DNA of 64,000 nucleotides from UBA2357 sp041916775 (lineage in GTDB: Bacteria; Pseudomonadota; Gammaproteobacteria; Burkholderiales; Rhodocyclaceae). The position numbers and the translations under genes are program-made. How positions within the stretch are numbered: position 1 is the first letter of the stretch; each line of letters starts with the position of its first letter. A model generated the notes under the pieces. That model saw nothing but the letters and a program-made list of their open reading frames with translations. It was not told the DNA's origin and did not search any database. Of this stretch, positions 17,811-26,579 are shown piece by piece. The stretch is taken from contig JAYRYZ010000007.1 in assembly GCA_041916775.1 (NCBI GenBank), positions 102,751-166,750 on the forward strand, written 5' to 3'.

Positions 17811-18596
17811 TCAGCTTCCCGCCATCGCCCGCAGCAGCAGGTCGATGGCCTCGAAGCCCTGTTCGAACAGGTTCTGCAGGACCGGTGCCAGGAAGCTGAG
17901 GCTGACGAAGAGCACGACGAAGCCGATCGACAGCGTCACCGGAAAGCCCACCGCAAAAAGATTGAGCTGCGGTGCGGCGCGGGTGAGCACGCCGAGTGCG
18001 ATGTTGGTCAGGAGCAGGGCGGCGATCATCGGCAGGGCGATGAGCACGCCGATGGTGAACATCGCGGTGGCATGGCGCGCGACGAGCAGCCAGGCGTCGT
18101 CGCTGGTGGCCTCGCCGATCGGCAGCCATTCGAAGCTCAGCACCAGCACGTTGATCAGCATCAGGTGGCCGTTCAGCGCGAGGAAGATCATCAGCGTGAC
18201 GAGGTTCAGGAACTCGGCCACCACGGAGCTCTGGCCACCCGTCTGAGGGTTGAAGAACACCGCGAACGACAGCCCCATCTGCAGGCCGATGACCTCGCCG
18301 GCAAGGTCGATCGCGGCGAAGAAGATGCGCATCAGGAATCCGATCGCGATCCCGATCAGCGCCTGATGAATGAGCACGCCAAGTGCGAACAGCGAATCGG
18401 TGGGGATGGGTTTGATCGTCGGCAATGCCGGCAGCACCGCGAGCGCGATCGCGAGCCCTGCAGAGAGCCGCACCCGCGGCGACACGGCCCGGTTCGACAG
18501 GAAAGGGGCTGACGCGATCAGGCCGAGGATGCGTGCCAGCGGGAACATGAACGCCGCGAGCCAGGCATCGAGCTGTGCCGCGGTGACGCTCAGCAT
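17811..18596 (-). CDS. fliR: FliR, flagellar export gate membrane protein
   Basis: 261 residues with about six hydrophobic segments. It starts MLSVTAAQLDAWLAAFMFPLARILGLIASAPF and includes the FliR motif PRVRLSAGLAIALAV. It belongs to the FliP5-Q4-R1 core of the type III export gate in the inner membrane. It is the last gene of fliOPQR and is convergent with flgL. Confidence 0.93.
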   Translation of the reverse strand: MLSVTAAQLDAWLAAFMFPLARILGLIASAPFLSNRAVSPRVRLSAGLAIALAVLPALPTIKPIPTDSLFALGVLIHQALIGIAIGFLMRIFFAAIDLAGEVIGLQMGLSFAVFFNPQTGGQSSVVAEFLNLVTLMIFLALNGHLMLINVLVLSFEWLPIGEATSDDAWLLVARHATAMFTIGVLIALPMIAALLLTNIALGVLTRAAPQLNLFAVGFPVTLSIGFVVLFVSLSFLAPVLQNLFEQGFEAIDLLLRAMAGS

Positions 18597-18612
18597 GGTG
18601 TCGGGGCCATGT

Positions 18613-18882
18613 TCAACCGATCAGCGACGGGATGGACTCTATCAGGCGCTTGGTGAAGTCGGTGATCATGGTGATCATCCACGGCCCGGCTACCGCCAGG
18701 GTGATGAAGATCGCCACCAGCTTCGGCACGAAGGAGAGCGTCATCTCGTTGATCTGGGTTGCGGCCTGGAAGACGCTGATCAGAAGGCCGGTTGCCAGCG
18801 CCGCGATGAAGAGCGGTGCGGCCAGCAGCAAGGTCATCTCGAGCGCCTGGCGGCCAATGTCTATCACGGTACCCGGGTTCAT
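18613..18882 (-). CDS. fliQ: FliQ, flagellar export gate membrane protein
   Basis: 89 residues, the canonical size, with two transmembrane hairpin helices (MTLLLAAPLFIAALATGLLISVFQAATQI and VAIFITLAVAGPWMITMI regions). The motif ATQINEMTLSFVPK is diagnostic. Four copies pack around FliP/FliR in the export gate. Confidence 0.95.
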   Translation of the reverse strand: MNPGTVIDIGRQALEMTLLLAAPLFIAALATGLLISVFQAATQINEMTLSFVPKLVAIFITLAVAGPWMITMITDFTKRLIESIPSLIG

Positions 18883-18910
18883 GTCGGACTCCTCTTTGTC
18901 TGTGGGGCGG

Positions 18911-19660
18911 TCATACCGCGAAGCTTTGCACCAGCGAGCCGATCAGTAGCGTCCAGCCATCCACGAGCACGAACAGCATGATCTTGAAGGGCAGCGAGAC
19001 GATCACCGGCGACATCATCATCATGCCCATCGCCATCAGCACCGACGCCACGAGCATGTCGATGATGAGGAAGGGGATGAAGATCACGAAGCCGATCTGG
19101 AAGGCGGTCTTGAGTTCCGAGGTCACATAGGCGGGAATCACCACCCGCATCGGCAGGTCCTCGGCCTTTTCTACCGGCGGGGTTTTCGACAGCTTGGCAA
19201 AGAGCGCCAAGTCGTTCTCGCGCACCTGGTTGAGCATGAACGCCTTCACCGGCACCGCGGCGCGCTCGACTGCGGTTTCGAAGGGGATGGCGCCGGTGGA
19301 CAAGGGCTCGAAGGCATCCACGTAGATGCGCTCGGCAACCGGCGACATGATGAAGAAGGTAAGGAAAAGCGCGAGCCCCAGCAGTACCTGGTTGGGCGGT
19401 GAGGTCTGTGTGCCCATCGCGGTGCGCAACAGCGCGAACACGATGATGATGCGGGTGAAGCAGGTCATCATCAGTACCATCGCCGGCAGGAAGGACAGCG
19501 CGGTGAGCAGCAGCAGCGTCTGCACCGTGAGGCTGTAGGTGGTGCCGCCGCCGCTGGTCGCGGTGGTGGTGATCGCGGGCAGGCCTTGCTGCGCAGCCGC
19601 GACGAGCGGCATCAGGAGGAGCAGCCCGCCGGCGAGGCGGACGAGGTCATTCGTTCGCAT
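18911..19660 (-). CDS. fliP: FliP, flagellar export gate membrane protein
   Basis: 249 residues. A signal-peptide-like start (VRLAGGLLLLMPLVAAAQ) is typical of FliP. The motifs SFLPAMVLMMTCFTRIIIVFALLR and QVLLGLALFLTFFIMSPV are conserved. It forms the pentameric ring of the export gate. The start overlaps the fliO end by 14 bases. Confidence 0.95.
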   Translation of the reverse strand: MRTNDLVRLAGGLLLLMPLVAAAQQGLPAITTTATSGGGTTYSLTVQTLLLLTALSFLPAMVLMMTCFTRIIIVFALLRTAMGTQTSPPNQVLLGLALFLTFFIMSPVAERIYVDAFEPLSTGAIPFETAVERAAVPVKAFMLNQVRENDLALFAKLSKTPPVEKAEDLPMRVVIPAYVTSELKTAFQIGFVIFIPFLIIDMLVASVLMAMGMMMMSPVIVSLPFKIMLFVLVDGWTLLIGSLVQSFAV

Positions 19661-20075
19661 CGCGCTTGCGCTCCAGGGATTTCTTCAGCCATTGGGCGAA
19701 ATCGACCTTCGGCGTGCCGTCGCGTGCGCTGCCTTCGTCGCGTGGCAGTTCGCTCGCCTGCAGGGTATGCAGCGCATTGATGTGAGCCGTGGTGACGCCG
19801 AGGACCAGCACCTTGTCCGCGATCTCCACCAGCACCACGCGCTCCCGCGTGCCCACCGCGACTGCGCCCAGCACCTTCAGCCCGCGTGCGGCACCGCGCG
19901 GGGTCGAAAGACGCTTGATCAGCCACAGGCAGCCGAGCAGCATCGCGACGACCACCGCAAGGCCGAGCAGCATCTGGAACAGGCCATCAGATACCGCCGG
20001 CAGCGGTTCGGCCGCATGCAGCGCCGGGCTGGCGAGAGAGATTGAAAGGGCGAGCGCACGCTGGGCAGGTTTCAC
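19647..20075 (-). CDS. fliO: FliO, export gate assembly protein
   Basis: 142 residues with a signal peptide, one strong transmembrane helix (FQMLLGLAVVVAMLLGCLWLI) and a cytoplasmic domain containing VGTRERVVLVEIADKVLVLGVT, the FliO signature. It stabilises FliP during gate assembly. It starts a four-gene fliOPQR unit; fliMN, which often precede it, are not in the window at this point. Confidence 0.9.
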   Translation of the reverse strand: MKPAQRALALSISLASPALHAAEPLPAVSDGLFQMLLGLAVVVAMLLGCLWLIKRLSTPRGAARGLKVLGAVAVGTRERVVLVEIADKVLVLGVTTAHINALHTLQASELPRDEGSARDGTPKVDFAQWLKKSLERKRDANE

Positions 20076-20102
20076 GGTACTTCCGGATGGACTTCCGACG
20101 AC

Positions 20103-20118
20103 CGCAGCTTATCCGCCA
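20103..20118 (-). promoter_or_regulatory. possible sigma-54 promoter of fliOPQR
   Basis: On the minus strand: TGGCGGATAAGCTGCG. The -24 TGGC and -12 TGC have the correct ten-base GG-GC spacing, but the -24 element has GG instead of AC. It ends 28 bases before the fliO ATG. Weaker than the flgB and flgK sites. Confidence 0.35.
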
Positions 20119-20254
20119 AACGTCTGCCGGTACGTGTTGAAAAGCAGGCGAAAAGCGGCACTATTTGCCGCTTCGACACGCTAGGGGCCATCGGGGCGAC
20201 CGAGTCGGGTGTTGCGCATTCACACCGGCGCTTGTGCGTCGACGGGGCTGCAAC

Positions 20255-20284
20255 TTGATTGCTGCACTGCGCTAATCCGATACT
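20255..20284 (+). promoter_or_regulatory. possible sigma-70 promoter of the GH5 gene
   Basis: TTGATT, 18 bases, GATACT; four of six matches in each box. It lies about 80 bases upstream of the GTG start at 20365. Confidence 0.3.
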
Positions 20285-20364
20285 CGGTCATGACTGGCGA
20301 ATGCGCATCCGGTGCGGCTCATCCCGGGCCGTGCGGATGCAGCAAGCGAAGACGGAGGTGCATC

Positions 20365-21471
20365 GTGAATACGGGCAGCAACAAGATACGCGGCGTCAAC
20401 CTGGGCAGCTGGCTGGTGCTGGAGAAGTGGATGGTTCCCAGCATGTTCGAGGGGCTGGAGGCCACCGACGAGACGACCTGGTGCGTGGAGATGGGCGAGC
20501 GTGCGGCGGAGCGCCTGCGACGCCACTGGGATACCTTCATCACGCGCGAGGATTTCGCGTGGATCGCGCGCCATGGCCTGAATACGGTGCGCATCCCGGT
20601 GGGGCACTGGCTGTTCGGCGGGGATTACCCCTATCACCGCACCTATGGCGACAACCGCCATCCCTTCGTGACCGGCGGCGTGGAGGTGCTGGACCGGGCG
20701 ATGGGCTGGGCGGCGGAGCTGGGGCTGAAGGTGCTGGTGGATCTGCACGCCGCGCCGGGCTGCCAGAACGGCTTCGACAACGGCGGGATCAAGGATGTGT
20801 GCGAGTGGCACACCCGGCCGGAGTACATCGCCTTCTCGCTGGACGTGCTCGAGCGCATCGCCGAGCGCTACCGCGATCACCCCGCGCTGTACGGCATCGA
20901 GGCGCTCAACGAGCCGCGCTGGGACGTGCCGACCGAGGTCATCAAGGCCTACTACCTGGAGGCCTACGCGCGCATCCGCAAGCACTGCGACCCGGAGCGC
21001 GTCGCGGTGGTGATCCACGACGGCTTCCGTTCGCATCGCGAGTTCCTCGGCTTCATGCAGGCGCCGGCGTTCCGCAACGTGGTGTTCGACATCCACCGTT
21101 ACCAGTGTTTCGCGCGCGAGGATATCGACATGGACATCCAGGGCCACATGCACAAGGCCGCGATGGAATGGCGCGACGAGGTCGATGCGATCCATGCCGA
21201 GCTGGGCCTGCCGACGATCTGCGGCGAGTGGAGCCTGGGGCTGGACCTGAAGGTGGTTTCGCTGTGGGCGGAAGGGCCGTACAACCACGCGCTCGAGCAC
21301 ATGGACGAGTTCCAGCAGACAGTGGCGACGCGCGGCTACGCGTCGGCGCAGCTCGTGACCTTCGAGAAGCTGCGTGGCTGGTTCTTCTGGAACTATCGCA
21401 CCGAGACCACCCCCGCGTGGTGCTTCCGCGATTCGGTGGAGCGCGGCTGGCTGCCGGACGATTTCCGCTGA
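20365..21471 (+). CDS. Glycoside hydrolase family 5, exo-beta-glucanase-like
   Basis: 368 residues from GTG at 20365, with GGAGGT five bases upstream; an ATG-initiated extension from 20289 is Cys-rich and unlike the family. The opening RGVNLGSWLVLEKWMVPSMFEG resembles fungal exo-beta-1,3-glucanases more than bacterial endocellulases. The acid/base is E183 in ALNEPRW and the nucleophile E288 in CGEWSLG. There is no signal peptide, so it appears cytoplasmic. The substrate is unknown; a beta-glucan oligosaccharide or glycoside is likely. The neighbouring genes do not explain it. Confidence 0.85.
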   Translation: MNTGSNKIRGVNLGSWLVLEKWMVPSMFEGLEATDETTWCVEMGERAAERLRRHWDTFITREDFAWIARHGLNTVRIPVGHWLFGGDYPYHRTYGDNRHPFVTGGVEVLDRAMGWAAELGLKVLVDLHAAPGCQNGFDNGGIKDVCEWHTRPEYIAFSLDVLERIAERYRDHPALYGIEALNEPRWDVPTEVIKAYYLEAYARIRKHCDPERVAVVIHDGFRSHREFLGFMQAPAFRNVVFDIHRYQCFAREDIDMDIQGHMHKAAMEWRDEVDAIHAELGLPTICGEWSLGLDLKVVSLWAEGPYNHALEHMDEFQQTVATRGYASAQLVTFEKLRGWFFWNYRTETTPAWCFRDSVERGWLPDDFR

Positions 21472-21489
21472 GCCCGCCTCTCGCGGGCT
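21471..21489. terminator. GC-rich hairpin between convergent genes
   Basis: AGCCCGC-CTCTC-GCGGGCT, a perfect 7-base stem overlapping the last base of the GH5 stop codon. No T-run follows on either strand, so termination is only a possibility. Confidence 0.3.
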
Positions 21490-21560
21490 GCGGAGGACGG
21501 GTAGGCGCGCACTGTGCGCCGGTGCGAGCAGTTTCGCGTCGCTCCGGCTGAAATGCGCCT

Positions 21561-23330
21561 TCAGCTGAGCGACGGCAGCACCGACATCGGGCCGCCCGGC
21601 GACGGTATCCGCTCCAGCGTCAGCTGGCGGTCGTAGAACGCGCTGGGCTGACCGTGGAGGTTGATATTGATGATGGTGGAGTTCGGCAACTCGTGGTGCA
21701 GCATCTCCATCATGCAGGTCTCCCCCTTGGGGTCGAAGCTGTCGGTGGCGTCCTCGATGAAGATCCAGCCCGGCTGGTGCAGGAACAGCCGTGCCATGCC
21801 CAAGCGCTGCTGCGCGCGCAAGGGCAGCACGTGGCTCCAGTCGTCGCGCTCGTCCAGGCGCGGCTTGAGCCACGCGATACCGGCGCATTCCAGCGCGCGC
21901 TGGATGTGCGCAGTGCTGAAGTGGTCCGCTGCCTGCGGATAGCACAGCAGCGCGCGGATGCTGCCTTCCGGCAGGTAGGGGCGCTGCGAGACGAATACGA
22001 TCTCGTGGCCTTCGGGGAGGTGGATCTCGCCCTGACCCCATGGCCAGATCCCTGCCACTGCCTTGAAGAGGCTGATCGCGACGGTGGGGTCGCCGCCGAT
22101 CAGGATGCGCTCGCCGCGTCGCACATGCAGCGTCAGCCCGTCGATCAGTGCCTGGCCTGCCGGCGTCGTGAGCGTGAGCGTGGCGATGTGCAACTCCGGA
22201 CGATGGCTGTGTTTCAGGTGGATGCCGCTACCGGGCAGACCCGGCAGCGGTTCGTCCAATGCCAGGGTGTCGCGGTACAGCGCCGCCACGCGCTCGGCCG
22301 ACGCGCGGCAGCGCGCGATCTCGCCCATGTTGTCGATCGGCCAGGACAGCGCCGAGGTGAGTCGTTGGAATGCCTGCGCCACCTGCATGAGCACACCCAG
22401 GGTCATCACGCCGGCGATGTATTGCGGGGCAGTGACGAGAATGGGGAACACCGGAAGCAGCGTGCCATAGCCGGTGGAGAACGACACGATGCCGAGGTAC
22501 GCGAGGCTCTGGCGGTTCCAGCGTAGGCCGACCTGATCGAAGAGGCGGTCTGCCTCGCGCCGCTCGTGCATCTCGCCGTGCATCAGCGCAATCGATTCCG
22601 AATGCTCGCGCGCGCGCGCCAGGCCGAAGCGCAGATTGGCTTCTTCCTGCTGCAGCCGGTTGGTGGTGCGGATCAGCGGCCGGCCGAACATCCAGCCCAG
22701 CGCGGAGCCCACGCCCGCATACAGGAAGGCGAGCACGACCATGTAGCCCGGAACGGTGACGTTGGTACCCGGGACATCTGCGCTGCCGGATACGCTGAGC
22801 AGGATGTCGATGAAGCTGCCGAGCACCAGCAGCGAGTACAGCAGCGAATGGGCAAGGCCGATTGCGGAGTCGGTGGTGATGCGGATGTCCTCGGCAATGC
22901 GCCCGTCCGGGTTGTCGTGGGCTCCGTTCGAGTAACGCAACCGGTACTGGTGCACATGGAGCATCCAGCGGTCGAGCAGGAGCGCGGTGAGCCAGCGGCG
23001 CCAGTCGAGCTGCACCCAGCGCTTCACCAGCAGATGCGCGGCGGTGACGATCATCGTGATCACGAAGATGGCGATGAAGATCAGCACCTGGCGCACCAGC
23101 TCGTCCAGCGAGCGAGCCTCGAGCGCGTCGAACAGCGCGCGGTTCCAGTAGTTGAACCAGACCGCGAGCAACACCTGCAGCACGGTGAGCAGCACCAGCG
23201 CGACCACCGCGCCGCGCACGCGCCAGCGCCGCTCGCAGTTGAAGTAGTCGAGCAGCAGCCGCCCGAACAGGGGGCGCGAGGAGGCGGCCGTCGTTTGGCC
23301 CGGCGGGGCATTGTTTTTGTTGGCCGGCAT
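21561..23330 (-). CDS. SbmA/YddA-type ABC transporter with degraded ATPase domain
   Basis: 589 residues. Residues 1-340 are the SbmA/BacA-like membrane domain (FNYWNRALFDALE, NPDGRIAEDIRITTD, SLAYLGIVSFSTGYGTLLPVFP). The remainder is laid out as an ABC ATPase, but every key motif is broken. The Walker A segment at 412-419 reads GGDPTVAI, with no GK(S/T). The signature at 502-509 reads LPLRAQQR instead of LSGGQ-like. Walker B reads WIFIEDATDS (522-531), with the D-E order reversed. The frame is intact over the full length, so it is not a simple pseudogene. It may act without ATP hydrolysis, as SbmA does. Confidence 0.85.
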   Translation of the reverse strand: MPANKNNAPPGQTTAASSRPLFGRLLLDYFNCERRWRVRGAVVALVLLTVLQVLLAVWFNYWNRALFDALEARSLDELVRQVLIFIAIFVITMIVTAAHLLVKRWVQLDWRRWLTALLLDRWMLHVHQYRLRYSNGAHDNPDGRIAEDIRITTDSAIGLAHSLLYSLLVLGSFIDILLSVSGSADVPGTNVTVPGYMVVLAFLYAGVGSALGWMFGRPLIRTTNRLQQEEANLRFGLARAREHSESIALMHGEMHERREADRLFDQVGLRWNRQSLAYLGIVSFSTGYGTLLPVFPILVTAPQYIAGVMTLGVLMQVAQAFQRLTSALSWPIDNMGEIARCRASAERVAALYRDTLALDEPLPGLPGSGIHLKHSHRPELHIATLTLTTPAGQALIDGLTLHVRRGERILIGGDPTVAISLFKAVAGIWPWGQGEIHLPEGHEIVFVSQRPYLPEGSIRALLCYPQAADHFSTAHIQRALECAGIAWLKPRLDERDDWSHVLPLRAQQRLGMARLFLHQPGWIFIEDATDSFDPKGETCMMEMLHHELPNSTIININLHGQPSAFYDRQLTLERIPSPGGPMSVLPSLS

Positions 23331-23393
23331 GGCGGAGGGCCTGGTCGGTTGGCAGGCGGTTATCTGTCGGGCGGGTCAGGCCATTCAAGCGTT

Positions 23394-24038
23394 TCAGGCG
23401 TCGATCAACCCGCTGCGAACCGCGATCAGCGCGAGTTCCGCAGCATTGGCCGCATTCAGCTTCTGCTTGATATGGTAGAGATGGGTGCCCACCGTGCTCT
23501 GACTGAGGTTCTGGCTCTCCGCGACCTCGGCCACGGAGCGGCCGCGCGCGAGCTGGATGAAGACGGCGAACTCCTTCTCTGTCAGCGATGATACAGGATC
23601 GGCGGCGCCGCCAAGTTGCGCCAGTGCGAGGCGTGGCGCGAGTTCCGGATCGAGGTAGCGCTGCCCGCGCGCAACGCTCGCAACGGCACGCACGAACTCG
23701 CTCGGCTCGGCGCGCTTGGAGAGATAGCCGGATGCTCCGAGTTTCAGCGCACGCGCCGGGATCTGCGCGTCATCGTGTGCGGACAACATCAGCACGCGGC
23801 TGTCCGGCTGGCGCGCGCGCAGGCGTTCGAGTGCCACAAGGCCACCGATGCCGGGCATGGACACGTCCATCACCAAGACATCCGGCTTGTGCTCGGCGCA
23901 CAGCTGAAGGGCGCGCTCGCCACTGTCGCCTTCCGCCACCACCGTCGCTCCGGCGCCCTCGAGCAGCATTCGAAAGCCCATGCGCACCACTGCGTGGTCG
24001 TCGGCGAGCACGATGCGCACGCCAGTGAGTGCGCTCAC
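23394..24038 (-). CDS. NarL/FixJ-family response regulator
   Basis: 214 residues from GTG at 24038, which overlaps the kinase stop as GTGA. The receiver domain has the acidic pair at D13-D14 and the phospho-acceptor D58 (LVMDVSMPG). The C-terminal LuxR-type helix-turn-helix includes LTEKEFAVFIQLARGRSVAEVAESQNLSQSTVGTHLYHIKQKL. It is paired with the histidine kinase upstream. Its targets are not shown by the sequence; neighbouring PQQ/methanol genes are candidates. Confidence 0.9.
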   Translation of the reverse strand: MSALTGVRIVLADDHAVVRMGFRMLLEGAGATVVAEGDSGERALQLCAEHKPDVLVMDVSMPGIGGLVALERLRARQPDSRVLMLSAHDDAQIPARALKLGASGYLSKRAEPSEFVRAVASVARGQRYLDPELAPRLALAQLGGAADPVSSLTEKEFAVFIQLARGRSVAEVAESQNLSQSTVGTHLYHIKQKLNAANAAELALIAVRSGLIDA

Positions 24039-25426
24039 TGCACCGCTCCTTCCGCCTCGTTCGGGCACGGCAGGCGCGCCTTTACCCGCAGACCGCCACT
24101 TTCCGGCTGCTCCAGCGTGAGTTCGCCATGCAGCTCGGTCACCCGTTCACGCATGCCGATGAGGCCGAAGCGACCGTGCGCGATGCCGCCGGCGAGGCCG
24201 CGGCCATCGTCGCTGACGGTGAGCAGCACCGCTCCGGTGTCGCGCGCGAGGTGCACTTCCACATGGCGCGCTGCGGCGTGGCGTGCGACGTTGGTCAGGC
24301 TTTCCTGCAGCAGCCGCATCACCGCGAGGCGAAGCGGCTCGGGGAGCGGCTCGCGCAAGGGTGTCACGATGCACTGCAAGGCGATGTCCGGGTGTGCGGC
24401 CGACCAATTGGCACAGTGGTCGCTGACCGCCTCCGCCAGACCGGCACCGTCCTCGGTTGCGCGCAAGCGCTGCAGAATGGCCCGCACGCCGTCCTGCATC
24501 TGCCCGGTCATCGCGAGGATGACCTGGGCGCTGCCGTGCAGGTTGGGTTGTTCGGACGTGCGTTGTTGGATGGCGCCGGCGATCGCTCGGACTGCGGTGA
24601 TGCCCTGGCCGAGCTCGTCGTGGAGTTCCCGCGCAATCAGGCGTCGCTCGGCCTCGAGCCGGTGCTGCAGGGCTTGTGCGAAGGCCTGGTCTTCTTCCAG
24701 CCGGGCATTGCGCGCCTTGGTCTGGTCGAGGCTGTCGGCGAGGCGGTTGTAGCTGCAGGCGAGCCGATCGAGTTCGCTCACCGAGAACGCCGGCAGGCGT
24801 GTGTCGAAGTGCCCCTCCGCACCGCGTGCGATCGCCGCGTCGATTTGCCGCAACGGTGCGAGCGCGCGGTCGAGAGCGGCATGGATGATGAACCACAGGA
24901 GGCCGAGCGCCGCAAACCCCCAGCCCGCAGCTGCAAATATCTGGTCCCAGGCGTCAAGCACCGCACGCGAGCTGTCCGGCACCAGGCTGATCTGAAGCAT
25001 ACCTGCGTCGAAGTGACGATGCGGGATCGCGGGCGTCAGCAGCGACGCGAACCAGTCGGGTGCGAAGCGGCCGGCCTTGTAGGTAGGTTCGGGCGACAGG
25101 TACAACACCTGGCCGTCGTTGGCACGCACCTCCAGGCGATTGGCGCGCAACCGACCCACTGCGCGCAGGTGCGACATCATCCTCTCGGTGGCGTCGGCGT
25201 CCACGCCACCCGCCAGTGTTTCGGGGATCAGCACGTTCAGCCATTGTTCGGCGACGCGCGCTGCGGCGTTGACCTCTTCCTCGATCGCTGCGCGGGTGCC
25301 ATGCATCCAGCCGACCGCGGCAATCAGCAGAAGCGCGGCGATCGCACCGGTCAGTACCAGGCTGATACGCGCGCGCAGGCTTGGCCCGCTTCCGTCAGGG
25401 ATGGTCAGGTCGGGGAGGGTCTTCAT
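24035..25426 (-). CDS. Sensor histidine kinase (HisKA_3 type)
   Basis: 463 residues. Transmembrane helices at about 21-40 and 163-186 enclose a periplasmic sensor domain of about 120 residues. A HAMP-like segment, then the HisKA_3 box RRLIARELHDELGQG with H269, and an ATPase domain with DDGRGL and GRFGLIGMRER follow. It phosphorylates the NarL-type regulator encoded next. ATG at 25426 is chosen because the longer open frame to 25963 is a shadow of the neighbouring gene. Confidence 0.9.
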   Translation of the reverse strand: MKTLPDLTIPDGSGPSLRARISLVLTGAIAALLLIAAVGWMHGTRAAIEEEVNAAARVAEQWLNVLIPETLAGGVDADATERMMSHLRAVGRLRANRLEVRANDGQVLYLSPEPTYKAGRFAPDWFASLLTPAIPHRHFDAGMLQISLVPDSSRAVLDAWDQIFAAAGWGFAALGLLWFIIHAALDRALAPLRQIDAAIARGAEGHFDTRLPAFSVSELDRLACSYNRLADSLDQTKARNARLEEDQAFAQALQHRLEAERRLIARELHDELGQGITAVRAIAGAIQQRTSEQPNLHGSAQVILAMTGQMQDGVRAILQRLRATEDGAGLAEAVSDHCANWSAAHPDIALQCIVTPLREPLPEPLRLAVMRLLQESLTNVARHAAARHVEVHLARDTGAVLLTVSDDGRGLAGGIAHGRFGLIGMRERVTELHGELTLEQPESGGLRVKARLPCPNEAEGAVQ

Positions 25427-25448
25427 CTCGGCGGCAGTGTAGCGTTGT

Positions 25449-26285
25449 TCAGCGCAAGCTGGCACGTGCGAAGAAGGCGCGCCCACGATGCGCACGCAGC
25501 ATGAAAGGTTCTGTGCGGTGCGCGCTCGCCTGGTCCACCAGCCCCGCCCAATGAGTGCGGAAGCAATCCGGACTCCTGACCGGTCGGGTGGTCGACTCGA
25601 GCGCGAGCAGGCTGCTCGCGACCCGGTTGCTCGCGAGCAGCCGGCTGTCGCAATCGAACACCGCGAGCGCTTCCAGCGGGCTGCCCAACATGCCCGCGTT
25701 GGTATGGAAATGCAGCACCAGATAGCCTTGCTCGTCAGTCTCGATGAGGCGGTGCTCGATGATCGCCGCGGTCGTCTGCAGAAGCGCGTTGGCGTGGCTG
25801 AAACTGTGGGCTTGTGGCGATGCGGCGAAGTCGAGTAAGCCAAGCACACCGCCGTCGGGCGCCATGATCGGGGCTGCGACCCCGAGCACGGTGCGACCCG
25901 GAAGACGCAGGGATTGCTGGACGGGCCCCGGCAACGCGAGGATCTCGCCGACCTTGGCGGCATCGATTACCGGGAACGAGGGCAAAGACTGTGACGAAGC
26001 GGCAGCACGCCCCGGTTCGAGTTGCCCGCTGCCGGAGGGCTGAGAGGCGGCAGCGCCAACCAGGCTCAGGATCAGGCCGCGGTTGTCTGCCAGCAACACG
26101 GTCAGCGTGGGGCTGCCAAGCTGCTCGTGCAGGCTCTCCATGGCTGGGCGCGAGAACGTCACAAGGCGCGCCCTGCGCAACTCGGCCGCTGATCGGCAAG
26201 TGCGCGAAGGCGGGTCATCAGGCGATGCCGCCGTGGTCGGCTGGGCTTGTGTCACGTCGGATGGGCCGTCAGGATCGGCAGTCAT
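25449..26285 (-). CDS. GAF/PAS sensory protein, N-terminal half of an AcoR-type regulator
   Basis: 278 residues. The first 190 resemble the GAF region of AcoR-type sigma-54 activators (LLADNRGLILSLVG, VLGVAAPIMAPDGGVLGLLDF, TTAAIIEHRLIE). A PAS-like segment follows (GSPLEALAVFDCDSRLLASNRVASSLLAL). The AAA+ and DNA-binding domains are absent: the frame stops at 25449, 22 bases before the kinase start. It could be a stand-alone sensor for the kinase or a truncated remnant. ATG at 26285 is preferred over 26324 as the shorter reading. Confidence 0.6.
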   Translation of the reverse strand: MTADPDGPSDVTQAQPTTAASPDDPPSRTCRSAAELRRARLVTFSRPAMESLHEQLGSPTLTVLLADNRGLILSLVGAAASQPSGSGQLEPGRAAASSQSLPSFPVIDAAKVGEILALPGPVQQSLRLPGRTVLGVAAPIMAPDGGVLGLLDFAASPQAHSFSHANALLQTTAAIIEHRLIETDEQGYLVLHFHTNAGMLGSPLEALAVFDCDSRLLASNRVASSLLALESTTRPVRSPDCFRTHWAGLVDQASAHRTEPFMLRAHRGRAFFARASLR

Positions 26286-26498
26286 CGCCATACACTTCGA
26301 GGTGGTCGCGGGTGTCGCCACCATGCAGGATCCATGCCGCCCCGGCGCAGGTCCGGGCTGATGTGCCCGAAACGCGGATTCCTGGCTTTCAGGGGTGTTT
26401 CAGGATTGAACATCTGCTCCCAATCGCAACAATCCGGATGGCATGACGGTGCCTGCAACCCCATTGAAATGGCCGCCAAATGCAGGCGGATGACGCGA

Positions 26499-26514
26499 TG
26501 GCACAAAGGCTGCT
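26499..26514 (+). promoter_or_regulatory. sigma-54-type promoter of the ABC/beta-propeller operon
   Basis: TGGCACAAAGGCTGCT: perfect -24 TGGCAC and -12 CTGCT, with the required ten bases between GG and GC. It lies 65 bases before the ATG at 26580, in the 294-base gap divergent from the GAF/PAS gene. Confidence 0.7.
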
Positions 26515-26579
26515 TCAAGAATCGTTCGCAATACGCCGGAAAGCTCGATCTGCCCGGCGAAAAAACCAAGGAGACATCG

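Noticed and set aside
25427..25963. N-terminal extension of the histidine kinase
   Set aside because: The extended frame overlaps the GAF/PAS gene in another frame and the kinase begins properly with a membrane segment from 25426.
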